Shown here: in pieces, positions 43,191-54,016 of the stretch
Layout: each line of letters opens with the position of its first letter
Numbering within the stretch: position 1 is the first letter of the stretch
Assembly (NCBI RefSeq): GCF_014172405.1
Contig: NZ_WNXC01000010.1
Coordinates: 1 to 64,000 of the forward strand
Direction: 5' to 3'
DNA: 64,000 nt
From: Pedobacter gandavensis
GTDB taxonomy: Bacteria > Bacteroidota > Bacteroidia > Sphingobacteriales > Sphingobacteriaceae
Notes under the pieces: generated by a model
Databases searched by the model: none
What the model was told of the DNA's origin: nothing
Seen by the model: the letters and a program-made list of their open reading frames with translations, nothing else
Translations under genes and position numbers: made by a program

Positions 43191-44477
43191 ATGAAAATCT
43201 ATAGTTATAAAGAGTTGACTGAGCTAGAGATCACAAATCTCTGCTTAAGACAGCTAGAAGACGATAGTAGTATTCTGGATCGTGTAACTCAAATCGTTGA
43301 GCAAGTAAAAATGCGCGGAGACGCTGCATTAATCGATTATGCACAGCAGTTTGATCAGGTCGCTTTAACGGAATTATACCTTTCGGAAGCGGAGATTGAA
43401 CGCATAGCCGCTACGATTCCCGCAGCAGAAAAAGCGGCTATTGATACGGCCTATGCAAACATTTGGGCTTTTCACGCGGCTCAAGCCAACACAGAAGATA
43501 AATTGGAAACCATGCCTGGCGTAACTTGCTGGCGGGAATCCAGACCAATCAGTCGTGTGGGATTATACATCCCCGGAGGATCGGCAGTATTACCAAGCAC
43601 ATTTTTGATGCTTGGCATTCCGGCAGTATTGGCAGGATGTAAAGAAATTGTAGTCTGCTCCCCTCCTCAAAAAGATGGAAAAACCAATTGTTACCTGGCT
43701 TACTGTGCGGTAAAACTTGGTATTAAAAGAATATATATGATTGGTGGCGCGCAAGCCGTTGCTGCCATGGCTTATGGAACAGCAAGCGTACCCAAAGTCT
43801 ATAAGATCTTTGGCCCGGGAAACCGTTATGTGACTCAGGCGAAACAACTGATTCAATCCAGCAGTATGACCGCTATAGATATGCCTGCAGGCCCTTCAGA
43901 AGTTTTAGTCATTGCTGATGAAACTGCAAACCCGGCATTCATTGCGTCGGATTTACTGGCTCAGGCAGAACATGGTGCCGACAGTCAGGCGATTTTAGTC
44001 GCTACCTCTTCCGAAATAGTTGCCGAAACATTAAAACAAATCGAAGTTCAGCTTGCTGTACTTCCTAGAAAAGAGGTCACAGAGAAAGCCATTGCCAATT
44101 CTTATGTCGTACAAGTAGATAACCTGGAACAGGCTATGCAGTTTAGCAACGAATATGCTCCTGAACACTTAATTTTAGCAAGCAGTCGATTTGAGCAGCT
44201 GATCCCCTTAATTGAGCATGCAGGTTCTGTATTTCTAGGAAACCTGACTCCAGAAAGTGCCGGCGATTATGCTTCAGGAACCAACCATACCTTACCGACC
44301 AGCGGTTTTGCAAAAGCATACTCTGGAGTATCCCTGGATTCTTTCCTGAAGAAAATTACCTTTCAGCACATCACAACACAAGGTTTAGCCAATATTGGCA
44401 GTACCGTTGAAGTTTTAGCCGCAGCAGAAGGTCTGCAAGCGCACAAAAATGCAATCACTATTCGTTTAAAATCATAA
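43191..44477 (+). CDS. hisD: Histidinol dehydrogenase
   Basis: This 428-residue protein has PISRVGLYIPGGSAVLPSTF, GPGNRYVTQAKQLI and TAIDMPAGPSEVLVIADETA (zinc and substrate motifs). A late ESAGDYASGTNHTLPTSGFA contains the catalytic and zinc His. It oxidises histidinol to histidine in two NAD-dependent steps. It follows hisG by 35 bp. Confidence 0.95.
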   Translation: MKIYSYKELTELEITNLCLRQLEDDSSILDRVTQIVEQVKMRGDAALIDYAQQFDQVALTELYLSEAEIERIAATIPAAEKAAIDTAYANIWAFHAAQANTEDKLETMPGVTCWRESRPISRVGLYIPGGSAVLPSTFLMLGIPAVLAGCKEIVVCSPPQKDGKTNCYLAYCAVKLGIKRIYMIGGAQAVAAMAYGTASVPKVYKIFGPGNRYVTQAKQLIQSSSMTAIDMPAGPSEVLVIADETANPAFIASDLLAQAEHGADSQAILVATSSEIVAETLKQIEVQLAVLPRKEVTEKAIANSYVVQVDNLEQAMQFSNEYAPEHLILASSRFEQLIPLIEHAGSVFLGNLTPESAGDYASGTNHTLPTSGFAKAYSGVSLDSFLKKITFQHITTQGLANIGSTVEVLAAAEGLQAHKNAITIRLKS

Positions 44478-44479
44478 AG

Positions 44480-45526
44480 ATGGATATCAATAACCTCCAA
44501 AGAGAAAACATCAAAAATCTGAAACCATATTCTACCGCAAGAGATGAATATAAAGGACAGGCCAGTGTATTTTTAGATGCCAATGAGAACGGATATGGTT
44601 CTCCACTAGATGTAAATTTCAACAGGTATCCAGATCCATTACAACTGGATCTTAAAGATGCGATCAGCAAAATTAAAGGCGTTCCTATTGAAAATACGTT
44701 CCTGGGCAATGGCAGCGATGAAGCAATAGACTTGCTGTTCCGTGCCTTTTGCGAACCGGGAAAAGACAACGTGATCATTCTTCCTCCAACCTATGGAATG
44801 TATGAAGTTTCTGCCAACATCAACAATGTAGAAGCCCGAAAAGTAAACCTCCTGCCGAACTACCAATTGGATCTGGAGAAAATTGCAGAAGCAATTGATG
44901 AAAACACGAAACTAATCTTTATCTGTTCTCCAAATAACCCAACTGGAAATTCCATTATCCGCACAGATATTGAAACTGTTCTGGCTAATTTCCAGGGATT
45001 GGTGATCATTGATGAAGCCTACATTAACTATGCAAAACAACGCACCTTTATTAAAGAATTGACGGAATATCCAAATCTGGTAATCCTACAAACTTTTTCT
45101 AAAGCATGGGGACTTGCCGCATTGCGCTTAGGAATGGCATTTGCTGCCCGTCCGGTAATCGACATCCTTAATAAAGTAAAACCTCCATACAACATCAACC
45201 AGGCCACACAGGACCTTGCATTGAAAGCGTTGGAAAATATTGCACAGGTTAACGAATGGATTAAAATCACTGTTGCAGAAAGAGAAAATCTGAGCGAAGC
45301 GCTGATCGATTTACCAATCGTTAAAAAAGTTCATGCTTCTGATGCCAATTTCATACTAATTGAAGTCATAGATGCGTTAAAAACTTATGACGCCTTAGTA
45401 AACCAGGGCATCATTGTCAGAGACCGTTCTAAAGTAACATTATGTGAAGGTTGCCTTCGAATCACCATAGGAACCCCACAAGAAAATGAAATCCTCTTAG
45501 CAGCTTTGAAAGCGCTTAACCCCTAA
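44480..45526 (+). CDS. hisC: Histidinol-phosphate aminotransferase
   Basis: This 348-residue PLP fold-type I aminotransferase has the PLP-binding region LIFICSPNNPTGNSI and LVIIDEAYINYA, and the Schiff-base Lys in LQTFSKAWGLAALRLGMAF (near 212). An Arg in LRITIGTPQEN near the end binds the substrate phosphate. It starts 2 bp after hisD. Confidence 0.95.
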   Translation: MDINNLQRENIKNLKPYSTARDEYKGQASVFLDANENGYGSPLDVNFNRYPDPLQLDLKDAISKIKGVPIENTFLGNGSDEAIDLLFRAFCEPGKDNVIILPPTYGMYEVSANINNVEARKVNLLPNYQLDLEKIAEAIDENTKLIFICSPNNPTGNSIIRTDIETVLANFQGLVIIDEAYINYAKQRTFIKELTEYPNLVILQTFSKAWGLAALRLGMAFAARPVIDILNKVKPPYNINQATQDLALKALENIAQVNEWIKITVAERENLSEALIDLPIVKKVHASDANFILIEVIDALKTYDALVNQGIIVRDRSKVTLCEGCLRITIGTPQENEILLAALKALNP

Positions 45527-45607
45527 AATAGGAAACCATGATCGGCATAAACTTAAAACCAGTATAATTATCCTGATCATAGTTTCAGAACCATTGAAAA
45601 CAATTAC

Positions 45608-46747
45608 ATGCTAATGAAAAAAGTATTATTTATTGACAGAGACGGAACCCTCATTAATGAACCACCTGATGAGCAAATCGACTCTTTTGAGAAACTGGAG
45701 TTCTACCCACGTGCGCTTTATTACCTTTCAAAAATAGCCAAAGAGCTGGATTATGAATTGGTCATGGTGACCAACCAGGATGGATTGGGAACTGAGGCCC
45801 ATCCGGAAGCCAACTTCTGGCCGGTACATAACTTTGTCATGAATACCTTCGCCAATGAAGGCGTAGTGTTCAATGAGGTGATCATCGACAAAACTTTTGC
45901 CCATGAGAATGCCCCGACGCGAAAACCTAACATCGGTTTGCTGCAACACTTTCTAACCTCAGATTACGACCTGGAAAACTCTTTTGTAATCGGCGATCGC
46001 ATCAATGACATCATTTTGGCTAAAAACCTGGGTGCAAAAGCCATCTGGTTATGTAATAACCTGCAATTGGGAGCCAATGAAAAACTAGATAAAATAGAAG
46101 CCCTTAACGAATATATCGCGTTAAAAACTCAGAACTGGGAAGACATCTATACCATGCTGAAAGCAGGAAGCCGAAGTATTCACCAGGAAAGAAACACCAA
46201 TGAAACAAAAATCAGCATCGATATTGATCTGGATGGAACGGGAAAAGCGGAGATCTCTACAGGATTAAACTTCTTTGACCACATGCTGGATCAGATTTCC
46301 CGTCATGGCAGCATCGACCTGAAAATTAAAACTGATGGCGATCTTCATATCGATGAGCACCATACCATTGAAGATACAGGTATCGCACTTGGCGAAGCAT
46401 TTGCAAAAGCAATTGGCAACAAATTAGGTTTGGAGCGCTATGGTTTCTGCTTACCTATGGATGATTGTTTAGCACAAGCAGCGATCGACTTTGGCGGTAG
46501 AAGCTGGATTGTTTGGGACGCAGAATTTAAGCGTGAAAAGGTAGGTGACATGCCTACGGAAATGTTCTATCATTTCTTCAAATCATTTAGTGATGCGGCA
46601 AAGTGTAACCTGAATATCAAAGCTGAAGGTGAAAATGAACACCATAAAATTGAAGCTATTTTTAAAGCTTTCGCAAAAGCCATCAAAATGGCCATTAAAC
46701 GCGACGCTGAAAAGTTAGTCTTACCGAGTACTAAAGGCGTATTGTAA
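45608..46747 (+). CDS. hisB: Bifunctional histidinol-phosphatase / imidazoleglycerol-phosphate dehydratase
   Basis: This 379-residue protein has an N-terminal HAD phosphatase ([45 protein letters not shown]). A C-terminal dehydratase starts near 188 with the metal motifs [36 protein letters not shown], and later [18 protein letters not shown]. Start may be the ATG at 45614. It follows hisC by 81 bp, and its stop overlaps the hisH start (TAATG). Confidence 0.95.
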   Translation: MLMKKVLFIDRDGTLINEPPDEQIDSFEKLEFYPRALYYLSKIAKELDYELVMVTNQDGLGTEAHPEANFWPVHNFVMNTFANEGVVFNEVIIDKTFAHENAPTRKPNIGLLQHFLTSDYDLENSFVIGDRINDIILAKNLGAKAIWLCNNLQLGANEKLDKIEALNEYIALKTQNWEDIYTMLKAGSRSIHQERNTNETKISIDIDLDGTGKAEISTGLNFFDHMLDQISRHGSIDLKIKTDGDLHIDEHHTIEDTGIALGEAFAKAIGNKLGLERYGFCLPMDDCLAQAAIDFGGRSWIVWDAEFKREKVGDMPTEMFYHFFKSFSDAAKCNLNIKAEGENEHHKIEAIFKAFAKAIKMAIKRDAEKLVLPSTKGVL

Positions 46748-47340
46748 TGATTGGAATTGTAAACTACGGCGCAGGCAATATCTTTTCGCTAACCTCAGCG
46801 TTAGAAAGACAACACCTGAACTATGGAATGGTAAATACGGAAGCAGACCTGGATAAATATACCCATATCATCATTCCAGGTGTGGGCCATGCTGGTGCAG
46901 CCATGAAAAAATTGGAACAAACCGGACTGGTAGGACCAATTAAAGCACTAAAAAAACCAGTATTGGGTATCTGTGTAGGCATGCAGCTTTTAACCGATCA
47001 TTCCGAAGAAGGAGATGCAAGACTCATGGGTATCTTCCCCTTAAAAACCCGCCTGTTTGATAAAAATCAGGGTATTAAAATCCCACACATGGGCTGGAAT
47101 AATATCGAGCACAAAAACAATCCATTATTTGATGGCGTAGCAAATGAAACGCAATTTTACTTTGTGCATTCGTACTTTATTGAATATAACCCTATTTTTG
47201 ATATTGCCACTGCAAATTATGGCACGCCATTTTCTGCAGCTATACAAAAAGACAATTTCTACGGCGTTCAGTTCCACCCGGAAAAATCCGGTACCGCCGG
47301 AGAACTTTTATTAAAAAATTTCTCAACCTTAACACCATAA
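46747..47340 (+). CDS. hisH: Imidazole glycerol phosphate synthase, glutaminase subunit
   Basis: This 197-residue class I glutamine amidotransferase has the nucleophile elbow VLGICVGMQLLTDHSEEG (Cys near 77) and the His-Glu pair in YGVQFHPEKSGTAGELLLKN near 180. MGWNNIEHKNNPLF and YFVHSYFIE are family signatures. It pairs with HisF to supply ammonia. Confidence 0.95.
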   Translation: MIGIVNYGAGNIFSLTSALERQHLNYGMVNTEADLDKYTHIIIPGVGHAGAAMKKLEQTGLVGPIKALKKPVLGICVGMQLLTDHSEEGDARLMGIFPLKTRLFDKNQGIKIPHMGWNNIEHKNNPLFDGVANETQFYFVHSYFIEYNPIFDIATANYGTPFSAAIQKDNFYGVQFHPEKSGTAGELLLKNFSTLTP

Positions 47341-47341
47341 A

Positions 47342-48091
47342 ATGTACATAATACCTGCTATTGATATTTTAGATGGAAAAGTAGTTCGCCTTAGAGAAGG
47401 TGACTATAACCAGAAAACTGAATATGATGTTTCCATCGCCGAAATGATCGAAACTTACCGTTCTAACGGTACAGAGTTCATACATATTATTGACTTAAAC
47501 GGTGCCAAAGGAGATTTCAGTAACCAAAAAGCATTGTTTGAAATCATTAGTAAAACTGATATGCGCGTACAATACGGAGGAGGTATCCGTACCATTCAAC
47601 AAGTTACTGACTTATTGGATGCAGGAGTTCACCGCGTTATCGTAGGTACACAAGCCATCACCAACCCAGATTTCCTTGCGGAATTAAGTGAGGAAGTAGG
47701 CAAGAAATATGACTACGCCAATAGAATCGTCATTGCGATTGATGTATTGGATGAGGTGATTAAATATTCTGGATGGATGGAAAGCTCACCTGTTAAATTA
47801 ATGGATTACGTAGATAAATGTCTGCAATTGGGCTTTTTCAGATTCTTATGTACCGACATCAACAAAGACGGAAAACTTGGCGGAGCAGCAGTAGACCTTT
47901 ATAAAAAACTATTGGAACACTCACCCTTCATTAAACTGATCGCTTCTGGTGGTGTGAGCTCTATGGCTGATATTGAAGAGTTGGCAAAATTAGACATCCG
48001 CTCTGTAGTCGTAGGTAAAGCCATTTATGAAAGCAGAATCACTATTGAGGAGATCAAAGAGTGGAATTTAAAGCAAATGACTTCTCTTTAA
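47342..48091 (+). CDS. hisA: ProFAR isomerase
   Basis: This 249-residue (beta/alpha)8 barrel starts [20 protein letters not shown]. It has [20 protein letters not shown], the catalytic Asp in [20 protein letters not shown] and phosphate-binding [15 protein letters not shown]. It catalyses the Amadori-type isomerisation of the pathway. It starts 1 bp after hisH. Confidence 0.95.
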   Translation: MYIIPAIDILDGKVVRLREGDYNQKTEYDVSIAEMIETYRSNGTEFIHIIDLNGAKGDFSNQKALFEIISKTDMRVQYGGGIRTIQQVTDLLDAGVHRVIVGTQAITNPDFLAELSEEVGKKYDYANRIVIAIDVLDEVIKYSGWMESSPVKLMDYVDKCLQLGFFRFLCTDINKDGKLGGAAVDLYKKLLEHSPFIKLIASGGVSSMADIEELAKLDIRSVVVGKAIYESRITIEEIKEWNLKQMTSL

Positions 48092-48095
48092 GCCG

Positions 48096-48851
48096 ATGCT
48101 AAGTAAACGTATCATTCCATGCCTGGATGTTAAAGACGGCAGAACGGTAAAAGGTGTCAACTTTGTTGACCTTAAGGATGCCGGAGATCCGGTAGAACTG
48201 GCCTGGCAATATGCGCAGCAAGGTGCCGATGAACTCGTATTTCTAGACATAACCGCAACTCATGAACGTCGAAAGACGATGATAGAAATGGTGAAATCAG
48301 TTGCCCGTCAGCTGAACATTCCTTTTACCATTGGTGGCGGGATTACCACTATCCAAGATGCGGAAGCCCTGTTAAATGCAGGTGCAGATAAGATCAGTAT
48401 CAATTCTGCAGCGGTCAAAAACCCGGCTTTAATTGAAGAACTGGCCAACGCATTTGGCGTTCAATTTGTAGTAGTTGCCGTAGATACCAAACTGGTGGAA
48501 GGTAAAAACCGCGTTCACCTAAATGGGGGTAGATTAATCACCGAACTGGAAACGGAAGATTGGATTCGTCAGGCAGAAAATAGAGGTGCCGGAGAAATCT
48601 TGTTAACCTCGATGGATCATGACGGGACAAAACAAGGATTTGATTGTGGATTATTGAATACGATTACTCAAATGATCAATATTCCTGTAATTGCCTCCGG
48701 AGGAGCGGGAACTGTGGAACATTTCATAGAAGTCTTTGAAAAAACAGGCGTTGATGCAGCCCTTGCGGCTTCGGTATTTCACTTTGGTGAGATTCCCATT
48801 CCTGACCTGAAACAAAAATTAAAATACCACAATATACCTGTAAGGTTATGA
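48096..48851 (+). CDS. hisF: Imidazole glycerol phosphate synthase, cyclase subunit
   Basis: This 251-residue barrel starts [20 protein letters not shown] with the catalytic Asp near residue 11. It contains [34 protein letters not shown] (second catalytic Asp) and [17 protein letters not shown]. It pairs with HisH. Its last 4 nt overlap hisIE. Confidence 0.95.
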   Translation: MLSKRIIPCLDVKDGRTVKGVNFVDLKDAGDPVELAWQYAQQGADELVFLDITATHERRKTMIEMVKSVARQLNIPFTIGGGITTIQDAEALLNAGADKISINSAAVKNPALIEELANAFGVQFVVVAVDTKLVEGKNRVHLNGGRLITELETEDWIRQAENRGAGEILLTSMDHDGTKQGFDCGLLNTITQMINIPVIASGGAGTVEHFIEVFEKTGVDAALAASVFHFGEIPIPDLKQKLKYHNIPVRL

Positions 48852-49438
48852 ATATAGATTTTGAAAAAACAGATGGATTGGTTCCGGTGATCATTCAGGA
48901 CGACCAGACGCTGGAAGTTTTAATGCTGGGTTACATGAACCAGGAAGCCTGGACAAAAACTCAGGAAGAAGGCAAAGTAACCTTCTTTTCCAGGTCTAAA
49001 AACCGACTGTGGACTAAAGGTGAAGAAAGTGGAAACTTCCTTTTCGTAAAAGAGACGCATATTGATTGCGATCGCGATACCATATTAATTAAAGCGAGCC
49101 CGGTAGGCCCAACTTGTCACACCGGAAGCAGAAGCTGCTTTAAAACCGACTACAATCAAAACTTCCTTTTTGAATTGGAAAGCATTATCTCAGATAGGTA
49201 TGAAAACCCTTCAGAAGAATCATATGTGAACAAACTTCGCCAGAAAGGTCTGAATAAGATTGCACAAAAAGTAGGTGAAGAAGGTGTAGAAACTGTAATT
49301 GCTGCTTTAAACGAAACAGATGAAGATTTTGTAAATGAAAGTTCAGACCTGATTTTCCACCTTTTAGTACTGCTGAAAGAAAAAGGAAAAAGCTTAACTG
49401 AGATTGCTCAAAATCTGGAAAAAAGACACCGAAAATAG
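48848..49438 (+). CDS. hisIE: Bifunctional phosphoribosyl-AMP cyclohydrolase / phosphoribosyl-ATP pyrophosphatase
   Basis: This protein has 196 residues. The N-terminal HisI domain (1 to about 105) has [40 protein letters not shown] and the zinc Cys. The C-terminal HisE domain has [20 protein letters not shown]. It is the last gene of the his operon. A WD40 gene follows after 51 bp. Confidence 0.95.
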   Translation: MNIDFEKTDGLVPVIIQDDQTLEVLMLGYMNQEAWTKTQEEGKVTFFSRSKNRLWTKGEESGNFLFVKETHIDCDRDTILIKASPVGPTCHTGSRSCFKTDYNQNFLFELESIISDRYENPSEESYVNKLRQKGLNKIAQKVGEEGVETVIAALNETDEDFVNESSDLIFHLLVLLKEKGKSLTEIAQNLEKRHRK

Positions 49439-49489
49439 AAACCATTGCTGTCAGTAAAAAACAGCAAGTAATACCATTACAAAAATATC

Positions 49490-50386
49490 ATGCTGAAACA
49501 CTTACATACCCTTAACGGACACCAAAACCCTATCTATTCCTTAGCGAACTCCCCTAAAAAAGACACCTTTTTTAGTGCCGGAAATGACAAAGGTGTAGTG
49601 GAATGGTCACTGGAAACGATGGGTTTTGTAAAAGTTCTTGTGCCGGTGCAAAGCTCTGTATATGCTTTGCACCGATTCGGCAACCTATTATTTATTGCCC
49701 AACGCAGTGGATCGATCCTGGTCTTTAACCTGGATGAAGCGCAGGTAATTGCGACTTTAAACTTCCATCAAAAGGGCGTATTCGATCTTAAAACCATCGC
49801 TTATAAAAATGAACTGGTAAGCAGCGGAGAAGATGGGATACTTGCCGTATGGTCTTTAGCTGACTTCTCCTTGTTATATCATTTCCAAGTGATTCCGCAA
49901 ACAGTAAGGGTAATTGCATTGAGTAATGATGAAAAGGAATTGGCATTAGGTGGTAAAGATGGTCTGATCCGAATCTATAATTCGGAGGATTACAGCCTCA
50001 TTAAAGCGCTTAATGCGCATACTTTTCCGGTCACCTCCTTACAATACTCCCCTGGAGGAGATTACCTGATTTCAGGGAGCCGAGATGCCCAATTAAAAGT
50101 ATGGAGTTTACCTGATTATGAATTGATCAATAGCATCGCTGCACACCTATTCAGCATCTATGCCATTGCATTTCACCCTACCGAACCTTATTTTGCAACC
50201 TGCAGTCAAGATAAAAGCATTAAGATATGGGGCAGCAAAGATTTTAAACTTTACAAAATTCTAAGTTTAGAAAAGAATACAGCAGGACACTCCCACTCCA
50301 TCAATAAACTGATCTGGAGTACCAATGGGGACTTTCTGATTTCCACAGGAGATGACCGACAAGTCATGGTTTGGAAATTTAACTAA
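49490..50386 (+). CDS. WD40 beta-propeller protein
   Basis: This 298-residue protein is made of about seven WD40 repeats (for example FFSAGNDKGVVEWSLETMGF, LVSSGEDGILAVWSLADFSL, YLISGSRDAQLKVWSLPDYE, YFATCSQDKSIKIWGSKDFK, LISTGDDRQVMVWKFN). It has no signal peptide. It is a cytosolic scaffold of unknown role, frequently found after the his genes in this group. It may be co-transcribed with the his operon. Confidence 0.85.
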   Translation: MLKHLHTLNGHQNPIYSLANSPKKDTFFSAGNDKGVVEWSLETMGFVKVLVPVQSSVYALHRFGNLLFIAQRSGSILVFNLDEAQVIATLNFHQKGVFDLKTIAYKNELVSSGEDGILAVWSLADFSLLYHFQVIPQTVRVIALSNDEKELALGGKDGLIRIYNSEDYSLIKALNAHTFPVTSLQYSPGGDYLISGSRDAQLKVWSLPDYELINSIAAHLFSIYAIAFHPTEPYFATCSQDKSIKIWGSKDFKLYKILSLEKNTAGHSHSINKLIWSTNGDFLISTGDDRQVMVWKFN

Positions 50387-50473
50387 CAGGTTATCAGAAT
50401 ACTGCCATTTACTTTCAAAAAACTAAGGAAAGAAAACTAAGAATGATTAAATTGGTATAAAATAGTACCAATC

Positions 50474-50950
50474 ATGGCAAAAGAACACCAATATAAGACC
50501 GCAGTCACCTGGACAGGGAATAAGGGTTCAGGAACGATGGATTACCGCTCATACGACAGAAGCTACGTCATTTCTATTGACCATAAAGCAGAAATTTCAG
50601 GTTCTTCAGATTCCGCCTTTCTAGGCGATAAAACCAAGCACAATCCCGAGGATTTACTCGTTTCTTCCCTATCCTCTTGTCACATGCTTTGGTACCTTCA
50701 CCTTTGTTCCCAAAATGATATTATTGTGATGGACTACAAGGACAATGCTGTAGGTACGATGATCGAAAATGCTGACGGTAGTGGTCACTTTTCAGAAGTC
50801 ACTTTATATCCCATCGTGACGATTACCAGAGCAGTGGATCAGGATAAGGCAAATGCCTTACATGAGCAAGCACATAAAATGTGTTTCATTGCCAATTCCT
50901 GCAATTTTCCCGTAAAGTGTCAACCCAGCTGTGTGATTGAAGGGAATTAA
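50474..50950 (+). CDS. OsmC-family peroxiredoxin-like protein
   Basis: This 158-residue protein has the OsmC fold: HKAEISGSSDSAFLGDKTKH, NPEDLLVSSLSSCHMLWYLH with the first Cys, and CFIANSCNFPVKCQPSCVIE with the second. The family reduces organic hydroperoxides. It is a single gene between convergent and divergent neighbours. Confidence 0.9.
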   Translation: MAKEHQYKTAVTWTGNKGSGTMDYRSYDRSYVISIDHKAEISGSSDSAFLGDKTKHNPEDLLVSSLSSCHMLWYLHLCSQNDIIVMDYKDNAVGTMIENADGSGHFSEVTLYPIVTITRAVDQDKANALHEQAHKMCFIANSCNFPVKCQPSCVIEGN

Positions 50951-50986
50951 CAAAATAAATTAACGCCAGTCTAAATGGCTGGATAT

Positions 50987-51769
50987 TTAAATAAAGCGCT
51001 TAATGATTCTGAGTTGGTGACTATAACGTCCCAACTCCGCATTGTAAATTCCCTGATCATCTATCGGATCAATTCTGACCTTTCCCGAAGCATGGATGAT
51101 GCGATCAGTACTCAACATAATACCTACATGTATAATCCGTCCATCAGCATTGTCAAAAAAAGCAACATCACCTGGTTTTACAGCCGGTAAAAAGTCTACT
51201 ACCTCCCCTTGCTCTGCCTGCTGCCAGGCATCCCTTTGTAATTGAAATCCGTTCAATTTAAACACGATCTGTACGAAACCCGAACAATCTATCCCAAACA
51301 AATTCCTTCCACCCCATAAATAAGGAGCATTTAGAAAGAAAAGTGCGTGCTGAATCAATTCCTCCACCGTATGAAAAGCCGTAGTTTTTAAAGGGGTAAA
51401 CATGACCGCATATTTTTGTTGCCCAAGTGTGCAAAAGCCATTTTCCAACATCGGAAGGTTACTTCCTGGAGAAAGATAGTATCTGGTTCCCGCTTCATCA
51501 ATCACCGTTCCCATAAGCTCGGCAGGAACCACATGGTCACAACTGTGGTTGTTCACATATTGTTCTAAAGAAATCATAGACAGCTGTTTGAAATCCATCC
51601 ATCCCTCATAGCTGTCTGCAGCATTGCAAACCAACCACCAGTTTTCTTTCTTTTCTAAAATCTCCACATGATCACCAAAAAGCAATTGAGAACTAATCTC
51701 AGCTTTATCGGAAGGTTCAGTCCTTAGGGGGGCAATGGCCACCCTGCAAATTCCATATTCTTGTTCCAT
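50987..51769 (-). CDS. NlpC/P60 (C40) peptidase with SH3-like domains
   Basis: This 260-residue protein has N-terminal SH3-like segments (VAIAPLRTEPSDKAEISSQL, WWLVCNAADSYEGWMDFKQL) and a C-terminal NlpC/P60 domain. The catalytic Cys is in LFGIDCSGFVQIVFKLNGFQ near residue 172 and the His in GRIIHVGIMLSTDRIIHAS near 222. No signal peptide is clear. The layout resembles dipeptidyl-peptidase VI (YkfC), which trims cell-wall peptides in the cytosol. Confidence 0.85.
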   Translation of the reverse strand: MEQEYGICRVAIAPLRTEPSDKAEISSQLLFGDHVEILEKKENWWLVCNAADSYEGWMDFKQLSMISLEQYVNNHSCDHVVPAELMGTVIDEAGTRYYLSPGSNLPMLENGFCTLGQQKYAVMFTPLKTTAFHTVEELIQHALFFLNAPYLWGGRNLFGIDCSGFVQIVFKLNGFQLQRDAWQQAEQGEVVDFLPAVKPGDVAFFDNADGRIIHVGIMLSTDRIIHASGKVRIDPIDDQGIYNAELGRYSHQLRIIKRFI

Positions 51770-51977
51770 ATTATTACTGACTCTGCTGCTATAAAAATAA
51801 CAATAACTCTATCATTATTACAATCCAGAATAGATTTCTATAATACCCCTGAAAATCTATATATTAGATAAAATCATTGCCCTTTTTAGGAATGTTAAAT
51901 TTTTATATCGCTTTAAATAAGCAAACAATTTACAGTAATAAGATGTCTTAATAGTATAACCCTTAATTTGTAAGACC

Positions 51978-52436
51978 ATGAACCTTAAAAAGATTTTAAT
52001 TGCTGTCGACAATAGTACCTGCTCCGAAAAGGCGGCCAAGACAGGGTATGAAATCGCAAAAACATTTGATGCAGAAGTAGCCCTGGTCAACATCATAGAG
52101 CCGATTCCGGCCAATATCAACCCGGATCTGACCCTTGCCCCTGTTTTTTTGGAGACGTACGACAACAGCGAAGAGAATAGTAATATGCTATTGAAAGAAA
52201 TAGAAGGAAAGTACAGTTTGGGGATTAAAACCACTTATTTAAGTGTGATTGACAATGCTGCACATGGCATCATCCAACAATCGGACGAATGGGGTTCCAA
52301 CCTGATTGTAATCGGTACTTATGGCCGTACTGGCCTCTACCATTTCTTAATGGGAAGTGTTGCAGAACACGTAGCCAGAAAATCCGCCTGTCCGGTACTG
52401 ATTGTGCCTAATAAATATGAAGAGAAAGAGGAATAA
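51978..52436 (+). CDS. Universal stress protein (UspA family)
   Basis: This 152-residue protein starts KILIAVDNSTCSEKAAKTGY. It has the ATP-binding Usp motif NLIVIGTYGRTGLYHFLMGS (GxxGxxxxxxGS) near 110-130, and ends VARKSACPVLIVPN. It is a single-domain, probably ATP-binding Usp. It is followed by a strong terminator. Confidence 0.9.
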   Translation: MNLKKILIAVDNSTCSEKAAKTGYEIAKTFDAEVALVNIIEPIPANINPDLTLAPVFLETYDNSEENSNMLLKEIEGKYSLGIKTTYLSVIDNAAHGIIQQSDEWGSNLIVIGTYGRTGLYHFLMGSVAEHVARKSACPVLIVPNKYEEKEE

Positions 52437-52445
52437 CTCCAAAAA

Positions 52446-52469
52446 AAAGGACGCTAATCAGCGTCCTTT
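52446..52469 (+). terminator. Bidirectional terminator between uspA-like and ferredoxin genes
   Basis: AAAGGACGCT, loop AATC, AGCGTCCTTT form a 10-bp perfect stem, with A-rich and T-rich flanks. Confidence 0.9.
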
Positions 52470-52491
52470 ATATTTTTCAATAATTCTGTTC

Positions 52492-52842
52492 TTAGTTTTC
52501 CTGATGTAACCAGGCCTTTTTAGCCAATAGCTCTTCTTCAGTTTCACGCACATCTTCATCATCAACACAACAATCTACCGGGCAAACTGCCGCACATTGA
52601 GGTTCATCATGAAAGCCTTTACATTCTGTACATTTATCGGAAACGATATAATAAACTTCGTCAGATCCAGCTTCCATAGAAGCTTCTGAGTCTATTTCTT
52701 TCCCGCCAAAATCAATGATACCATTTAAATTGGTTCCATCAGAGAATCTCCAGGCTGTGCCTGCGTCATAAATCGCATTATTGGGGCATTCAGGCTCACA
52801 TGCTCCACAGTTAATACATTCGTCTGTTATTTTAATAGCCAT
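52492..52842 (-). CDS. 4Fe-4S dicluster ferredoxin
   Basis: The best start is the ATG at 52842 (MAIKITDECINCGACEPECP), which puts the first cluster motif at the N-terminus as usual (116 residues). The longer frame upstream would overlap the divergent gene's leader. The first cluster motif is CINCGACEPECP and the second is CTECKGFHDEPQCAAVCPVD. Low-potential electron carrier. Confidence 0.9.
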   Translation of the reverse strand: MAIKITDECINCGACEPECPNNAIYDAGTAWRFSDGTNLNGIIDFGGKEIDSEASMEAGSDEVYYIVSDKCTECKGFHDEPQCAAVCPVDCCVDDEDVRETEEELLAKKAWLHQEN

Positions 52843-52917
52843 GTCTTCGTCTAATTCTAATGCTAAGGTTACCTTTGCAGTGCAAATATAACACATAAAC
52901 TTTAAAATAATTGGAAT

Positions 52918-53937
52918 ATGGCAATCCTTACTGCTGAAAAACTCATAATTGCATTCAAAAAGCTCGGTCAATTTACTGCCAATCCTGATCCTGACTTTAA
53001 AAATTTAATTTTATCAGCACCAAATAGCAATGCCTGGTTTACGGTTGAAGAGGTAGAGAAAGCGTTAAAAGCTTTACATCACATGCTCAATGACCAGGAT
53101 ATTGAAACCTGGTTTAAATCCATTAAAGTTAGTGCAAGCCCGAAAAAGGTAGGATTAATCCTGGCTGGAAACATCCCGATGGTCGGTTTTCATGATGTAA
53201 TTTCGGTATTGGCTACAGGAAATATTGCCCTGATCAAACTATCAAGCTCTGACGACAAGCTATTACCAGCATTACTGAAAAGATTGGTAGACATCGAACC
53301 TTTATTGGCTGATCATATTGTTTATGTAGAAAGACTAAAAGATTTTGATGCGGTTATAGCTACTGGTAGCAACAATACCTCCAGATATTTCGAATATTAT
53401 TTTGGCAAAGTGCCTAATATCATTAGAAAAAACAGAAATAGTGTTGCCGTACTAACTGGTAAAGAAAGCAAGGAAGAAATCGCAATGTTAGGTCATGATG
53501 TATTCGATTACTTCGGATTAGGTTGCAGAAATGTATCCAAACTTTTCATCCCTGAAGATTACGACATTAAGAATTTCTATGAGCCTATAGAATCCTTCCA
53601 AAACATCATCAATCACTTCAAATACAACAACAACTACGATTATAACAAATCCATCTACCTCGTAAATGCAGCGACACATTTTGACAATGGATTTCTACTA
53701 CTGAAAGAAGACGTAAATATGGTATCGCCATTGGCTGTCCTGTTTTATGAGCGTTATAAAAACCTGGAAGAAGTACAGGAAAGACTGGCCCAGGAAGAAG
53801 AAAATATCCAATGTATTGTTTCTAAGGCTGATTTAAAGCTTAACACTACGGTATTGGCACCAGGACAAAGTCAGGCACCCAAATTATGGGATTATGCAGA
53901 CAATGTAAACACCATCGATTTCCTGAACAGCCTGTAA
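52918..53937 (+). CDS. Acyl-CoA reductase (LuxC-like)
   Basis: This 339-residue protein has the LuxC/acyl-CoA reductase fold: GLILAGNIPMVGFHDVISVL, IALIKLSSSDDKLLPALLKR, VIATGSNNTSRYFEYYFGKV and the catalytic Cys in YFGLGCRNVSKLFIPEDYD (near 202). It would reduce an acyl-CoA to an aldehyde. The electron-carrying ferredoxin gene diverges from the same intergenic region (75 bp). Confidence 0.8.
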   Translation: MAILTAEKLIIAFKKLGQFTANPDPDFKNLILSAPNSNAWFTVEEVEKALKALHHMLNDQDIETWFKSIKVSASPKKVGLILAGNIPMVGFHDVISVLATGNIALIKLSSSDDKLLPALLKRLVDIEPLLADHIVYVERLKDFDAVIATGSNNTSRYFEYYFGKVPNIIRKNRNSVAVLTGKESKEEIAMLGHDVFDYFGLGCRNVSKLFIPEDYDIKNFYEPIESFQNIINHFKYNNNYDYNKSIYLVNAATHFDNGFLLLKEDVNMVSPLAVLFYERYKNLEEVQERLAQEEENIQCIVSKADLKLNTTVLAPGQSQAPKLWDYADNVNTIDFLNSL

Positions 53938-54016
53938 AGGTCTGATTCTTGTACCCCGACATAGGAAGCGGTAAAATTAGGGCAACCGCTTCATTTCTCA
54001 TTTTGAAATACTATTT